Assembly (NCBI GenBank): GCA_016208685.1
Contig: JACQXM010000051.1
Location: 146,887 to 210,886, forward strand
Direction: 5' to 3'
Source: Planctomycetota bacterium
GTDB taxonomy: Bacteria > Planctomycetota > Phycisphaerae > UBA1845
Length of the DNA stretch: 64,000 nucleotides
Shown here: positions 1 through 9,779 of the stretch, piece by piece
How positions within the stretch are numbered: the stretch's first letter is position 1
How the letters are laid out: each line of letters opens with the position of its first letter
Notes under the pieces: generated by a model
Database searches by the model: none
Told to the model about the DNA's origin: nothing
Seen by the model: only the letters and a program-made list of their open reading frames with translations
Made by a program: the position numbers and the translations under genes

Positions 1-699
1 AATACCTTCAATAACTCATCGGTCGGGAGGATCGACAACGGTCAGATTATCAACATCACCAACTGGAACAACACCGCGATCATGGCTCACGAGCTGGGGC
101 ACGCCCTGGGCTACTGGCACGAACAGTCCGCCGTGGATCGCGACACCTATGTTACCATCAACACCGCGAACGTGTGTCAGAACTGTTGTCAGCAGAGCGA
201 CGGCAGCATGGGCTCGTGTAACTTCAACTTTCAGATCGAAGCCGCCTCGAACTCTTACGGGCCGTACGATTTTGACTCCGTGATGCACTACGGGCGCTGC
301 GCTTTCTCATCCGACGGGACGTGCGGGAACACCTGCCCGGGAATGGGCGAAACGGTGGTGGTCAAGGCTCCGTGGAACGCGGAATGGCAATGTGGCAATC
401 CGCCGACCGACAACACGTTCATCGGCCAGCGGACGCACCTGAGCTATTGGGACGGCGTGGTTATGTCGTTCATGTACCCGCGGCCCAACTGGCGTTTCCA
501 GTCCAGCCCGTGGGGGGCGGATTTCAACAGTGGGAGTTTCTTGCAGCCCTTCCTCAGCTTCACCAAGAGCTACAATGAAACGCCCGCGGGTGGAACGATG
601 TGGGTGCTCGACCCGACCACGCTCTTTGTGAACTTCGAGCTCAACAAAGCGATGACCATTGCCGCGCCGACAGGGGTCGTGGTTCTGGACCGCCTGTAG
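1..699 (+). CDS. Astacin-family (M12A) zinc metalloprotease, 5' partial
   Basis: The reading frame is open from base 1, so the N-terminus (signal and propeptide) lies outside the window. The visible part carries the full astacin zinc signature HELGHALGYWHEQ followed by SAVDRD (bases about 88-141). About 60 residues later comes the Met-turn SVMHYG, preceded by SYGPYDFD. Astacins are secreted endopeptidases with three His ligands; all three His and the catalytic Glu are present. The region between motif and Met-turn is rich in Cys (NVCQNCCQQ), which suggests disulfides in an extracytoplasmic protein. The C-terminal 80 residues after the catalytic domain match nothing I recognise. No recurrent C-terminal module like those of neighbouring secreted proteins is visible. 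Confidence 0.9.
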   Translation, partial: NTFNNSSVGRIDNGQIINITNWNNTAIMAHELGHALGYWHEQSAVDRDTYVTINTANVCQNCCQQSDGSMGSCNFNFQIEAASNSYGPYDFDSVMHYGRCAFSSDGTCGNTCPGMGETVVVKAPWNAEWQCGNPPTDNTFIGQRTHLSYWDGVVMSFMYPRPNWRFQSSPWGADFNSGSFLQPFLSFTKSYNETPAGGTMWVLDPTTLFVNFELNKAMTIAAPTGVVVLDRL

Positions 700-871
700 C
701 AGGGGTGGAGGATCGCGGAGCCGGCGGTTCGCGTGCGGGGGGGAGGGTCGGGGGCGGTCACGCCGCGCCGCCGCGCGGCAAAACGGGGCTGCGTGGCATG
801 GAGCGCACTATGGATGAGTGCGGCGTTGCCGGAGGCCTTTAACAGTCCGTGGCGAGAACCGCGGGCCGACG

Positions 872-922
872 TGTGGCACGTGCAAATTGCCCATGAGATC
901 ACGGGTGAAAAGCCCGTGCCAC
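872..922. repeat. Palindromic intergenic element
   Basis: GTGGCACG (873-880) is repeated inverted as CGTGCCAC (915-922). Inside it CACGGG (900-905) and CCCGTG (913-918) flank a 7-base loop. It sits in the 266-base gap between the astacin gene and the next gene. It could be a dispersed palindromic repeat or a transcript-end hairpin; no T-run follows. Confidence 0.5.
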
Positions 923-965
923 GAGTTTCGGCACAGGCTGCCGATGACACAGTGGGAGGAACAAC

Positions 966-1400
966 ATGTTCACGCGAACGCTGATCACGAACACGCTGAT
1001 GGTGCTTACAAGCGGAGCGATCATGTCATCCGCGAACTCCGGGCCGCCGGGAGTGGAACTGGTCCGCTTCACGATCGGCGGCGGCGGAGTTATTGCCGGC
1101 ACCGGTGGCGACTTCGAGCTCTCCGGCACCATCGGCCAACCTGACGCCACGACGGTTCGCGGCGGGCTGTATGAGCTGTCGGGAGGCTATTGGTTCTCGA
1201 CTCCCCCCGGCGACTGCAATGAGGATGGAATCGCTGACTTGTACGATGTGGCGTCGTTCGAAGCCTGTATGACCGGTCCTGTTGGTCCGCCGCCCGTCGA
1301 CCCCTGCCGCTGTTTCGACGTGGACCGTTCGGGGTCCGTTGACCTTGCCGATTTCGCAGCGGTCCAGGCGGTGTTCTCCACGTCGGGGGCGAGCCGCTGA
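966..1400 (+). CDS. Short secreted dockerin-like protein (144 aa), paralogue of the 21.6 kb gene
   Basis: The start ATG follows a good ribosome site (GGGAGGAACAAC). An N-terminal hydrophobic stretch (MFTRTLITNTLMVLTSGAIM) looks like a signal peptide. The middle has the phrase GGDFELSGTIGQPDA followed by LYELSGGYWF. The C-terminal half holds two calcium-loop-like segments, CNEDGIADLYD and DVDRSGSVDLADF, as in dockerin type I repeats. The same order (GGDFELSGTIGQ, GGFWF, CNEDG, DLADF-like end) is found in the gene at 21636-22079. Function is unknown; it is likely exported and calcium-binding. The last segment DLADFAAVQAVF also resembles the C-terminus of the propeller protein at 1921-3678. Confidence 0.8.
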   Translation: MFTRTLITNTLMVLTSGAIMSSANSGPPGVELVRFTIGGGGVIAGTGGDFELSGTIGQPDATTVRGGLYELSGGYWFSTPPGDCNEDGIADLYDVASFEACMTGPVGPPPVDPCRCFDVDRSGSVDLADFAAVQAVFSTSGASR

Positions 1401-1920
1401 CGGCCGGCGGAGCTCCCACGGCTGCTTGCCGCGGTAGATCCGGTAGCGAGCGAGCACGGCCGGACGCAGCAACGAGTTTCAAGCGTGTGGTTCAGCCCCC
1501 TTCGAGCCGCAGCCCGAGCTCGAACTCAAGGGAGCCCGCACCGCCGGCCGTTTCGCCGGTACTGCGGTGCGCATCTGAGCCGTCACCCGAAAACGGTCCA
1601 GCCTGCGGCGCTGCTGCCTCGTCCTACGCGCCCGACTCCGCAAACCGGTAGTTACCGAAGCAGCTTTGTGGATACCGCGTTATGACGCGAAGAAAAGCCA
1701 TCGATTGCGAGGGATTGTGAATGGCGAGAATCCGCGGCATCCTGCGGAGAACATACGCCATTGGGCTCCTCGGCGCGTTTGGGCGGGGCCCCATAACGCC
1801 CGAGAGGCCAGAGGTTCGAGTCCTGTATCGCTCGACCGCCGGAGGTGCCATATTGTGGCACCCCAGCGCCGCGTTGCTTCTTATTGTGATCGTCCCACAC
1901 GGGTGCTGCATATACCCTGC
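1401..1920. other. 520-base non-coding gap with a tRNA-like relic
   Basis: No credible protein gene is seen. At about 1760-1835 (+ strand) there is a tRNA-like stretch: a 5-bp anticodon-type stem GGGCG/CGCCC around a loop containing CCATAA (CAT anticodon position) and then the T-loop signature GGTTCGAGTCC. The anticodon loop is 11 rather than 7 bases, the T-stem has a mismatch, and no acceptor stem pairs with the 3' side. I read it as a decayed tRNA-Met-like relic rather than a working tRNA. It could still be a chance resemblance. Confidence 0.3.
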
Positions 1921-3678
1921 TCACTGTCCTAACATGCCATACGCCGCCTGGAACTGCTGAAAGTCGAACAAGTCCACGTCACCGTCGCCATCGCCGTCGT
2001 ACCACACGATCGACAACGGCGGCGTTACCCCGGGCCCAGACTGAATCAACCGCTCGCGAAACCGGCGGAAGTCAACCAAGTTGGTTACACAGTCGCCCCG
2101 CGGGCCATCTCCGAGCGGTTGTCCATCCGGCCCGGGCAATAGGCTTACTGGCGCGAAGGGGCATTCGTCTATCGCATTCGGGTACCCGTCATTATCGATG
2201 TCTGAATCACACACGTCTATCGCTCCGTCCCGGTCGGTATCCAGCTCGCATTCATCCGGCGTACAGTTCCCGTTCGCGTCCGCCGAGACCCCGAGGGCGA
2301 TGTCCGCCTCGTCCGCGGCTCCGTTCTCGTTGCAGTCGGGCGTCAGGCGCAGGAAGTAAACGTCCTGCTCGCCGTTGAAGGTGGCGGCATAGGCCAGATT
2401 TGCGGCACAGTTGTCCGACACCATGTGGTAGTAGTCGCCCAGCTTGTACAGCGCGACCCGGTGGTCGAAGGGAGGACTCGCGGGCACGTTGGGGAACCAC
2501 GTCCGCCCGGCATCCAGCGAGAACGAGTAGTACAATTCCGAAAACGTCCCCGTCGGATCATTGCGCGTGTCGTTCCAGACCGCGTCGATCCGGCCGTTGG
2601 CGGCCACGGACATGGTGCCGAACCACTGCCAGGCGTCGGTGCCCGGCGGGTCGTCGTTGACACGCACCGGCGGAGCGAAAGTCTGGCCACTCGTGACACT
2701 CCGCGCGAACATCACGTCCATAGGGTCCGTTCCCGTGGACGGCGCGACCGAGCACAACAAGTAGACGAAGCGTCCGTATCCGTCACAGCCGTTCTCGGAA
2801 CGACTGGCCACGATCCACGGTTGGCCGTCTAAGCCTGGAGGGTTGATCGCCCAGAAGCTCGGCCGCCCATCGAGGTTGACGCGCTGCGCGGAGTGGAACG
2901 ATGGGGTGGCGAGCGGATCCTGGGCGTTCGTCGAGTAGGTGACGTCGAGGGTCCAGTCGACCACGTGCACTGTGCCTTGGGAATCGACGTCCATCGTCCC
3001 CACGAGTAAGAAGTCCGTGCTCCGGTGGATGGGCGGCATGAATGTCATCCCGCCGTCCGTGGATCGTGTGAAGTTCGGATCGTCCGCGCGGTTCCAGAGA
3101 ACGTAAACGTTCCCGGCGCCGATGCCGTTGGTGCGGTCGACGGTCATCCACGGCTTGTCGTTGAAGCCGGGCGCCACTTGCACCGGACCCTGCCAGGTCA
3201 CGCCGCCGTCGAACGACTTGAAGAGGTTCGTTTGCGTGTTCGTGTGCGTTGTGTAGTAGAGCAGGCCATCGGAATCGGAAGCCAGGCAAGGATCGGCGCC
3301 GAGCGAGGCCGGCGCTGGGGCTCGCGGGAAGGTCCATGTGCGGCCGCCGTCGGTGCTGTAAGCGGCATTACCATCGAGGCTCAGGTCGTTGGCCGGCTGA
3401 TACACGAAGCCCATGGCGATCTGGTTCGAGTCCGTCGCACGGATGGCGAGGGAGGGCTCGTTGGCGAGGTCACCGGGAATGTTCCGGCCCTCGTCGTCCA
3501 CGTTAACCTGGACACTCTCAAACCGGCCGCGGACGACGGGCGGATCGCCCGCCGTGGCCAGGCCCGTCGGTCCGACTCCGCAAGTGGCCGCGATCACCAA
3601 TGCGAGGATCCCGGTTCCTGCATGCCGCGGCCGCGTCAAGCGCTCCTGCCGGAGTGCATTTCCCGCACGTTCGTGCCC
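1921..3678 (-). CDS. Secreted Asp-box (BNR) propeller protein with dockerin-like C-terminus
   Basis: About 585 residues. I chose the ATG at 3678 over the one 42 bases upstream because GGGGAAAGGGAG lies just before it. After a basic N-terminus comes a signal-like segment (GILALVIAATCGVG). The body has several Asp-box motifs (STDGGRTW, SFDGGVTW, STDGGMTF, SLDAGRTW), typical of sialidase/sortilin-type propellers. The catalytic Arg triad of true sialidases cannot be confirmed, so enzymatic sialidase activity is not claimed. The C-terminus has acidic type 3 thrombospondin-like repeats (DTDRDGAIDVCDSDIDNDG) and ends in a dockerin-like pair, the last being DGDGDGDVDLFDFQQFQAAYG. It lies 32 bases downstream of the next, larger propeller gene on the same strand and may be cotranscribed. 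Confidence 0.85.
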   Translation of the reverse strand, partial: GHERAGNALRQERLTRPRHAGTGILALVIAATCGVGPTGLATAGDPPVVRGRFESVQVNVDDEGRNIPGDLANEPSLAIRATDSNQIAMGFVYQPANDLSLDGNAAYSTDGGRTWTFPRAPAPASLGADPCLASDSDGLLYYTTHTNTQTNLFKSFDGGVTWQGPVQVAPGFNDKPWMTVDRTNGIGAGNVYVLWNRADDPNFTRSTDGGMTFMPPIHRSTDFLLVGTMDVDSQGTVHVVDWTLDVTYSTNAQDPLATPSFHSAQRVNLDGRPSFWAINPPGLDGQPWIVASRSENGCDGYGRFVYLLCSVAPSTGTDPMDVMFARSVTSGQTFAPPVRVNDDPPGTDAWQWFGTMSVAANGRIDAVWNDTRNDPTGTFSELYYSFSLDAGRTWFPNVPASPPFDHRVALYKLGDYYHMVSDNCAANLAYAATFNGEQDVYFLRLTPDCNENGAADEADIALGVSADANGNCTPDECELDTDRDGAIDVCDSDIDNDGYPNAIDECPFAPVSLLPGPDGQPLGDGPRGDCVTNLVDFRRFRERLIQSGPGVTPPLSIVWYDGDGDGDVDLFDFQQFQAAYGMLGQ

Positions 3679-3710
3679 CATCAACTCCCTTTCCCCCAGG
3701 CTACTCGCCG

Positions 3711-6700
3711 CTACGGACACACCGGGCAGCTTCCCGGATCGGTGGTGAACGGATACGCCGTGCCCTGGAACGCCTTGATGAGGTTAAACACGTCGGCGAT
3801 GTTGGCGGAGCGGTTCAGGCATGCCTCCTGCCCGGGCAGGCCCGCCCCCACGACGTCGACCACCGTCAGGTGCACGCGCGGCGTTGCGGAGTTCTGGAAC
3901 TTCTCCAGCGCCGCGACGAAATCATTGACATTCACCACACCGTTGGGCGGGTCCCACACTCCGGGCGTGACGATCCCGAACTGGCCCACGGTGTCGCCCC
4001 AGAACTTGCCGCCCGCGGGCAGGGCAATAGTGCTCACTGGCAGCGGCGACGAGAACACGCTGCCGTTCGCCGTGGTCCGCAGTTCAAACGCGGCGACGGG
4101 AATGATGGGGCAGTCCCCCACGTGCACCACCGCCTCCGGCCAGATGCGGAACACCGGCGCCGGCACCACCCGCGCGATCCCTGCCGCATCGGGCACGCCC
4201 ACCCAGCCGACGTCCCCGAAGGGCGGCGACGCGCGCGTCACACGGAACGCCACCAGGCTGGCACCGTTGTTGGGCGCGAAGGAGATATAGCGGTTTTTCA
4301 GGCCGTCGTGCGGGGCGGGGGCGATCGCCGGGGGAAGGGCCTCGCAAGCGTCGGGAATACCGTTGTTGTTGGTATCGACGTTGTCGTCGCCGCCCGGGCA
4401 CAGATCGCAGAAATCCGGCACGCCGTCGCCATCCGCGTCGGCGAGGTCGTTTCCACCGGGGCAGATGTCGCAGAAGTCCGGAACGCTGTCGCCGTCGGTG
4501 TCGACGTTGTCGTCGCCGCCGGGGCAGGCATCGCAGGCGTCCGGGACGCCGTCGCCGTCGGCGTCGGCCTGGTTGTTGCCGTTGGGGCAGATGTCGCAGA
4601 AGTCGGGGATGCCGTCACCATCCGTGTCCACGTTATCATCGCCGCCGGGGCAAATGTCGCAGGAGTTGGCGATTCCGTCACCGTCGGTATCGCCGGGGTC
4701 GGCCGGGGCGATGGAGAGGTCAATCTGCCCGGGGCCGGAAGCACCCGCCCAACCGCCGACGCGAATCAAGTACGCCGTACCCTGGATGACGGGAACGGTG
4801 AGCGTCGCCGGTCCGCCACCCTGACCGCAGGTGTCGTCGCCGCAGGCCAGTTGCGGCCCGAACGGACCGCACGACGAGGTCTCATAGATTTGCAGCGTAT
4901 TGTCGAAGTTGGTCGCCGTGCACAGGTCGACGGTCATGCTGCCGGTGCAGGCCGAGTTGTGTACGTACCAGATGTCCTTGGTGCCGACGTTGGTGTCGCC
5001 GTTGAGGCAATCCGGCGGTCCGTCGGTGGTGGCGAGGGAGTTGTCGAAGGGCCTGATGCCTTCGGGAATGGGAAACGCGTCGGGGCAGTTGTCGTTTTCG
5101 GCACACGAGGCGAGCGCCAGGCCGGCGCACGAACTGGTCCAGTCCGTCGTGCAGCAGCTTGCGTTCTGGGCGCAGACGGCGCTGCAGCAGTCAGCGGAGT
5201 CGCAACCGGGGCCGGAGTGGGACGATGCACAGTCCCCCACGCCGTTGACGCAGGCGCAGAATATCGATCCGCAGTTTTCACCAATGAAGAACAGGCCGCC
5301 CAGGCCGCCGCATGCCGCAGCGGTGATCAAATCCGTGCAGGTGCTGCCCGTGCAGCAGGCGCCGAAGCAGTCAGCGGCGCAACTGCCGCCTTCAAACCAT
5401 GTGCTGCCGCAGGACGTCTGGGTCACGTTGTCGGCGCAACTCAAAGCCTCGCAGCAGGCTCCGGAGCAGGATGAGGTCGCACACTGGCCGCCGAGCTTGA
5501 AGGCCCCGCCCGCCGAGGCGCAGGTGCCCGCGGTGTGATCATCCGCGCAGGCAAAGCCGACGCAGCACGAACCCAGGCACGCAGTGTCGCAGGTGTCGCC
5601 GACGTGCCAGATGCCCGCCGCGGCGGTGCAGGCGGCCTCCGTCGTGGAGTCCGTGCAGGATGCCGCGAGGCAACATGCGCCGAGGCAGGTTACGCCCGGG
5701 CCGAAGCAGTCCGGCAGGATGGTCGTGCTCGCACTCGGAATGACCCACGCCCCGCGGCCCAGCGTGCCGGCGACGAGTACGTCATCAGCAGCGTCGTAAT
5801 CAAGGTCCCAAACGGCAGCGTTAGGCAGATTGGTACCGATTTCATTCCAGGTGCCCAGCGACGTGCGTAGGGAGCGGTACACGCCAAGATTCGACCCGAC
5901 GAGCAGCGCCTCCTCAAAGGTGCCGGTGACGAACACCCCGGATCGCAGCGTTTCCACGCCCGTAAGGTCGCCGGTGATGTTGCTCCACGTGGTGCCGCCG
6001 TCGTTCGACAGGAACACCATGGAATCGGTGATCACGTAGACGCGGTTCCAGTTTTCGGGATCCATGACGATGTCGCGCACGGTCTGCCCGCCGCTGGGAA
6101 CGGCGCTGGTGGCGGCCAGCAGGGAGCCCGCTGTGGTACGTCGGAACACCGTCGCCCCGGCGCCGACGTAAAGAACATGAGGGTTGGGCGATCCGGGCAG
6201 GCTACCTCCGTAGGCCATGGCGTTGCCGGATGTGGTGCTGTTGACCGTGATGCCGGCGCCGATCTCGCGGATCGTCTCCCCCTGGTCCAGTGATTCGTAA
6301 ACCGCTCCGTCTCCGCCGATCACGAGTTGGATCTGGTTGATTTCGCTCAAGGCGATGGGAGTGGAGAACTGCCCGTCGAGCGGCGTGCCGCCTCCCACGA
6401 GCGTCAGTGCCGGAAAGGCGGCACTGATGAAGTTGTTGCCCGAGTCGTACGTGAAGCGCGAGAACCCGCCGAGGTTCTGCGAGCTGAAATAGCGGATCGA
6501 GAAGCCGGCCACGCTGGTGTCGTCGACCGCCACGTCCCCCCCGTCACCGCCGCGGATGTTCTCCCAGGTGGTGCCGCCCGGCGCAAGCTGAAGCAGTGTT
6601 CCGTTGTCCTGCGTGCCGCCGATGAGCACGTCGGCATTGCGGTCATAGGCAACGTCATGGAATTCGTTCACCGCCAGATTTCCAATAATGGAGAACCAGT

Positions 6701-8306
6701 CCCCCACGTTGGTTTGCGGGAAGGTGCGGCGGTATATGCCGCCGTCGTCACATTCAATGATGTCTCCATTGGCGTCGAAAGCGATTTCGCGCGAGTCGGC
6801 GTGGGGAGCACTGCTGCTCGCCGTTCCACCGCCCGGGGCGCCCAGAGAGTCGGAGTGCGTCAGGTGCACCCACTGGCTGCCGCCGGGTAGTGAGGCGTCT
6901 CCGCGGAACAACCGGCCGGAGAAGTCCTGCGCGCCGATGGAATTGGGCAGCGGAGCGGGTTGCCGATCTCCACCCACATACACGATGTCCGGATCCGCCG
7001 GGTCGGCCTGGATGGAGAAATGGATGGCGCCCTGGCTGCCGGGCTGGCCGTGGTCGGGATGGAACGTGGGGTTGGTGTCGACGTCGATCCCACCTTCGTT
7101 GGTCAGGGGAATGTCCATCGTCTGCCACGTCGTGCCGCCGTCGCCGGAACGGAACACGCCGCCGTTGATGAGCTGTCCGAAGTTCAGGATGGCCACGTAA
7201 ACCTGGCCGGCGCTGCCCACGCTGATCTCGACGTTGCTCGTCTGCCCGCTCACCAGCACGGCGTCCATCGCCGCATTGCTGACCTTGGCCCAGGTGGCTC
7301 CGGTGTTCGTTGATTTGTAGATGCCGTTCACCCCGCCGACGTTGTCGGAGAAGTTCGTATTGGTGTAGAGGGTGGTTGCGCTCGTGGGGTCTCCTTCCAG
7401 ATCGAAGGACGAGCCGCCGGGCAGGCCGGTCGCCGAGCCGTCGCCGCCGGAGATCTGGGTGAAAGTGGCCCCGCCGTCGACGCTGCGGAAGACGCCGATG
7501 TTGGCAAAGGTGAAGGGAACCGCGTTGTTGACGCTCACCACGAGAGTGCTGCCCCGCGCCGCGACTCCCGAGATGTTCTTGTCGAGCAGGACGCCGCCGC
7601 CATCGAGGGCGGTCCAGGTACTGCCTCCGTTTGTAGTGCGAAGCAGTCCCTTTCGGAACGGCCCGGCGCTGCCGAAGCTGCTGAATCGACCCACGCCCGC
7701 GACCAGCGTCTGCCGCGTGGCGTCGGTGGGATCGAACTCCAGGGCGCCGATGGATAGCCCGAGTTGAAGATCGGTGAGTGGGACCCAGGTGGGGCTTGCG
7801 GCAGTGGCGTTGGTCGTTTTCCACACGCCGCCGTTGACGGCCCCCAGGTAGAGAATGTCGGCGTTCGTCGGATGCGGCGCTAGGCAGTGCACGGCGCCGC
7901 TCACCTCGTCGTTGGGTACGACGTTCTCCGCTTGTCCGAAGAGCGCCGGACCGGCCCCCTGACTCACCCAGAGGCTCCCGCCGATCGGCGGTCCGACGCG
8001 CGGACCGCCTACCTTCAGGCTTCGCTGAAGGCGTGCGCGCAGTTCGACGTCGTTATCGCGGGGGTCGAACGGGGCGTCGGTGTCGGGAGCGGCGGGAACG
8101 GCCGGAGCGGTTGCGTCGGGCACCGGCCGCCGGGACGATGCCTCGGCATCGGATGGTTCCACTTCGCTTCCGGCCCGGGACAGATTCCACGGGGCCTCGA
8201 TGGCCGCGAGGGTCGCAACCGGCACCACCGCCACCGCCGCCGGCAGCAGCCACCGCCGTGCAATCTCCCAGGTCCTTCGGCCGTCTCCCGGAGTCGAGGT
8301 ACGCAT
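3711..8306 (-). CDS. Giant secreted Asp-box propeller protein with Cys-rich, TSP3 and C-terminal sorting-type modules
   Basis: 1531 residues; AAGGAG lies 8 bases before the ATG. There is an N-terminal signal segment ([17 protein letters not shown]). Residues about 110-870 form a repeat propeller with Asp-boxes such as [30 protein letters not shown] and SNDGGTTW, as in sortilin/VPS10-like folds. Residues about 870-1070 contain four Cys-rich repeats of roughly 40 residues (pattern GACC...SCTD...C...G..C). Residues about 1070-1200 resemble a pre-peptidase-type beta domain ([13 protein letters not shown] start). Residues about 1205-1322 are thrombospondin type 3 repeats ([15 protein letters not shown]). 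The final 200 residues are a module shared with the genes at 33274 and 35584 ([30 protein letters not shown]; terminal CP). It is probably a cell-surface or matrix protein; no ligand can be named. Confidence 0.85.
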   Translation of the reverse strand: MRTSTPGDGRRTWEIARRWLLPAAVAVVPVATLAAIEAPWNLSRAGSEVEPSDAEASSRRPVPDATAPAVPAAPDTDAPFDPRDNDVELRARLQRSLKVGGPRVGPPIGGSLWVSQGAGPALFGQAENVVPNDEVSGAVHCLAPHPTNADILYLGAVNGGVWKTTNATAASPTWVPLTDLQLGLSIGALEFDPTDATRQTLVAGVGRFSSFGSAGPFRKGLLRTTNGGSTWTALDGGGVLLDKNISGVAARGSTLVVSVNNAVPFTFANIGVFRSVDGGATFTQISGGDGSATGLPGGSSFDLEGDPTSATTLYTNTNFSDNVGGVNGIYKSTNTGATWAKVSNAAMDAVLVSGQTSNVEISVGSAGQVYVAILNFGQLINGGVFRSGDGGTTWQTMDIPLTNEGGIDVDTNPTFHPDHGQPGSQGAIHFSIQADPADPDIVYVGGDRQPAPLPNSIGAQDFSGRLFRGDASLPGGSQWVHLTHSDSLGAPGGGTASSSAPHADSREIAFDANGDIIECDDGGIYRRTFPQTNVGDWFSIIGNLAVNEFHDVAYDRNADVLIGGTQDNGTLLQLAPGGTTWENIRGGDGGDVAVDDTSVAGFSIRYFSSQNLGGFSRFTYDSGNNFISAAFPALTLVGGGTPLDGQFSTPIALSEINQIQLVIGGDGAVYESLDQGETIREIGAGITVNSTTSGNAMAYGGSLPGSPNPHVLYVGAGATVFRRTTAGSLLAATSAVPSGGQTVRDIVMDPENWNRVYVITDSMVFLSNDGGTTWSNITGDLTGVETLRSGVFVTGTFEEALLVGSNLGVYRSLRTSLGTWNEIGTNLPNAAVWDLDYDAADDVLVAGTLGRGAWVIPSASTTILPDCFGPGVTCLGACCLAASCTDSTTEAACTAAAGIWHVGDTCDTACLGSCCVGFACADDHTAGTCASAGGAFKLGGQCATSSCSGACCEALSCADNVTQTSCGSTWFEGGSCAADCFGACCTGSTCTDLITAAACGGLGGLFFIGENCGSIFCACVNGVGDCASSHSGPGCDSADCCSAVCAQNASCCTTDWTSSCAGLALASCAENDNCPDAFPIPEGIRPFDNSLATTDGPPDCLNGDTNVGTKDIWYVHNSACTGSMTVDLCTATNFDNTLQIYETSSCGPFGPQLACGDDTCGQGGGPATLTVPVIQGTAYLIRVGGWAGASGPGQIDLSIAPADPGDTDGDGIANSCDICPGGDDNVDTDGDGIPDFCDICPNGNNQADADGDGVPDACDACPGGDDNVDTDGDSVPDFCDICPGGNDLADADGDGVPDFCDLCPGGDDNVDTNNNGIPDACEALPPAIAPAPHDGLKNRYISFAPNNGASLVAFRVTRASPPFGDVGWVGVPDAAGIARVVPAPVFRIWPEAVVHVGDCPIIPVAAFELRTTANGSVFSSPLPVSTIALPAGGKFWGDTVGQFGIVTPGVWDPPNGVVNVNDFVAALEKFQNSATPRVHLTVVDVVGAGLPGQEACLNRSANIADVFNLIKAFQGTAYPFTTDPGSCPVCP

Positions 8307-8849
8307 CTGTAGCTCCTTGTCCTTGCGCGTCGGTTCGCGCCGTCAACCCTCTTGAAGTCGCGCCGTGGGCCAATGGGTGCCCACTGCGCGGGTTTGCAGT
8401 GCCCGGCGGGCGAGCGGGCTCGCCCCGGCGGCATAGGGCACCCTGGCCGGGTGCCGTCCTGTTCGTTCGGCGCGGCGCTCGCTCGCGCACCGCGCGCGGC
8501 CTCACTGCTGCCGTGCGCGCTACGCGCGCCTCGCAATCGTAGGACCGGCAGCGTGCGGGCAGGGAAGCGGTGGAACCACCCCGCCAGAGATTGGCAAGAT
8601 AGAGACGATTGTACTGAAAGTCGGGCATCGGGTCAATGGAGCGTCAGGTCGCGACGCGGATCGGTGCCATACCGTGACCGCGAACTGCCGACGGCTCGCC
8701 CGACGCGTCGAGGGCCCGGGCCACGCGCAAAGTCGCGAAGCGGCCCGGCGTTTGGCTTGGCCGGTTTGCGGGGTAGAATAGTCGCATGAGGCGCACCGCG
8801 CGGCGCGTCGGAGGTACGCCGGACGGTGGTGGAACAGCGGAGTAGTGGC
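8307..8849. other. 543-base non-coding gap between divergent genes
   Basis: Very GC-rich, with short CG-rich palindromic strings around 8480-8530. No convincing gene, tRNA or terminator is seen. It must hold the promoters of the leftward propeller gene and the rightward lipoprotein/ribE group. Confidence 0.5.
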
Positions 8850-9098
8850 ATGGATCGCGGAATGCGCGGCACGAGGGCGGCCCTTGCGGCCTTAATGTTG
8901 GCCGGCGCTGGTTGCGGCGTGGGAACTCCCACGGACTTTCCCCATCGCCTCATCGGTGCCGGCGGTCAGCTTTTCACGCTCGAAGAACTGGAGGAGATCG
9001 CCAACGACGGGCGCATCGATGACGACGCGAAACGAGAGGCCTTTCGGAACCTGGGTATCGAGGACGAGGAGCTGATCGAGGCGCTTCTGGAGCTGTGA
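8850..9098 (+). CDS. Small putative lipoprotein, unknown function
   Basis: 82 residues from the ATG at 8850, which has GGAG 7 bases upstream; an ATG 24 bases earlier in frame lacks this. The N-terminus MDRGMRGTRAALAALMLAGAGCG is a short basic region, a hydrophobic run and a Cys, a plausible though imperfect lipobox. The mature part is acidic and helical, with LEELEEIANDGRIDDDAKREAF and an EDEELIEALLEL end. It lies 45 bases upstream of the riboflavin synthase gene, so it may share a transcript. I recognise no family. Confidence 0.6.
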   Translation: MDRGMRGTRAALAALMLAGAGCGVGTPTDFPHRLIGAGGQLFTLEELEEIANDGRIDDDAKREAFRNLGIEDEELIEALLEL

Positions 9099-9143
9099 CC
9101 CAGCGCCCGGCGCCGTTGCCCCATTCACCACCAACCACACATC

Positions 9144-9779
9144 ATGTTTACCGGCATCATTGAACATCGCGGCGCCATCGCGGCCACTGAGCCCGCACCG
9201 GGCGGCAGGCGCCTGCGCATCGACGTGGGCGGGATGGCCGCGGAACTTGCGCCCGGAGCCAGCGTCGCGGTGAGCGGCGTGTGCCTGACGGTCGCCGCCG
9301 TTGCCGGCGCGGCGGCGGAGTTCGACGTCATTCGCGAGACCCTCGCGCGGACGACGCTCGGTGACAAACGGCGCGGCGACGGTGTCAATCTGGAGCGTTC
9401 GCTGCGCGTTGGAGACCGCCTGGACGGGCACTTCGTGCAGGGGCACGTGGATGGTGTCTCCACGGTGCAGCGCGTGATCTCCTCTCCGCGGGAATGGGTG
9501 GTGTGGCTGGACACACCGGACGACCTGGCGGGCTGCATCGTTCCCAAGGGTTCCGTGGCCCTCGACGGCGTCTCGCTGACCATCGCTGAGGTTGGCTCGG
9601 GCGGCTTCAGCGTGGCCTTGATCCCCACCACGCTGGCACGCACCACGCTGGCGCGACTGGCCGCCGGCGACCGCGTCAACATCGAGACCGACGTGCTGGT
9701 GCGCGCCGTGGTGCACAACCTCTCCCGCGGCGGCCAGGGCCTGACGCTTTCGGCGCTTCGGGAAGCGGGGTTCGCATGA
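9144..9779 (+). CDS. ribE: Riboflavin synthase
   Basis: Catalyses dismutation of two 6,7-dimethyl-8-ribityllumazine molecules to riboflavin. 211 residues, normal for the family, in two lumazine-binding halves. The first begins MFTGIIEHRG and has SGVCLTV. The linker DGHFVQGHVDG leads into the second half with KGSVALDGVSLTI and IPTTLARTTL. The protein ends shortly after VLVRAVVHNLSR. The stop overlaps the start of pdxA by four bases (ATGA), so the two are translationally coupled although they belong to different cofactor pathways. Confidence 0.95.
   Translation: MFTGIIEHRGAIAATEPAPGGRRLRIDVGGMAAELAPGASVAVSGVCLTVAAVAGAAAEFDVIRETLARTTLGDKRRGDGVNLERSLRVGDRLDGHFVQGHVDGVSTVQRVISSPREWVVWLDTPDDLAGCIVPKGSVALDGVSLTIAEVGSGGFSVALIPTTLARTTLARLAAGDRVNIETDVLVRAVVHNLSRGGQGLTLSALREAGFA

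Noticed and set aside
4340..4700. CRISPR array from the regular repeats near 4.4-4.7 kb
   Set aside because: The repeats are in frame, lack distinct spacers and encode calcium-binding TSP3 units; no cas genes are present.
3600..5474. 624-residue open frame on the + strand
   Set aside because: Antisense to the giant propeller protein; Val/Gly-rich repeats mirror the TSP3 repeats on the other strand.
1921..8306. Calling the Asp-box proteins sialidases linked to the neu genes
   Set aside because: Asp-boxes mark the propeller fold only. The catalytic Arg triad and Tyr/Glu pair could not be recognised, so catalytic function is not supported.
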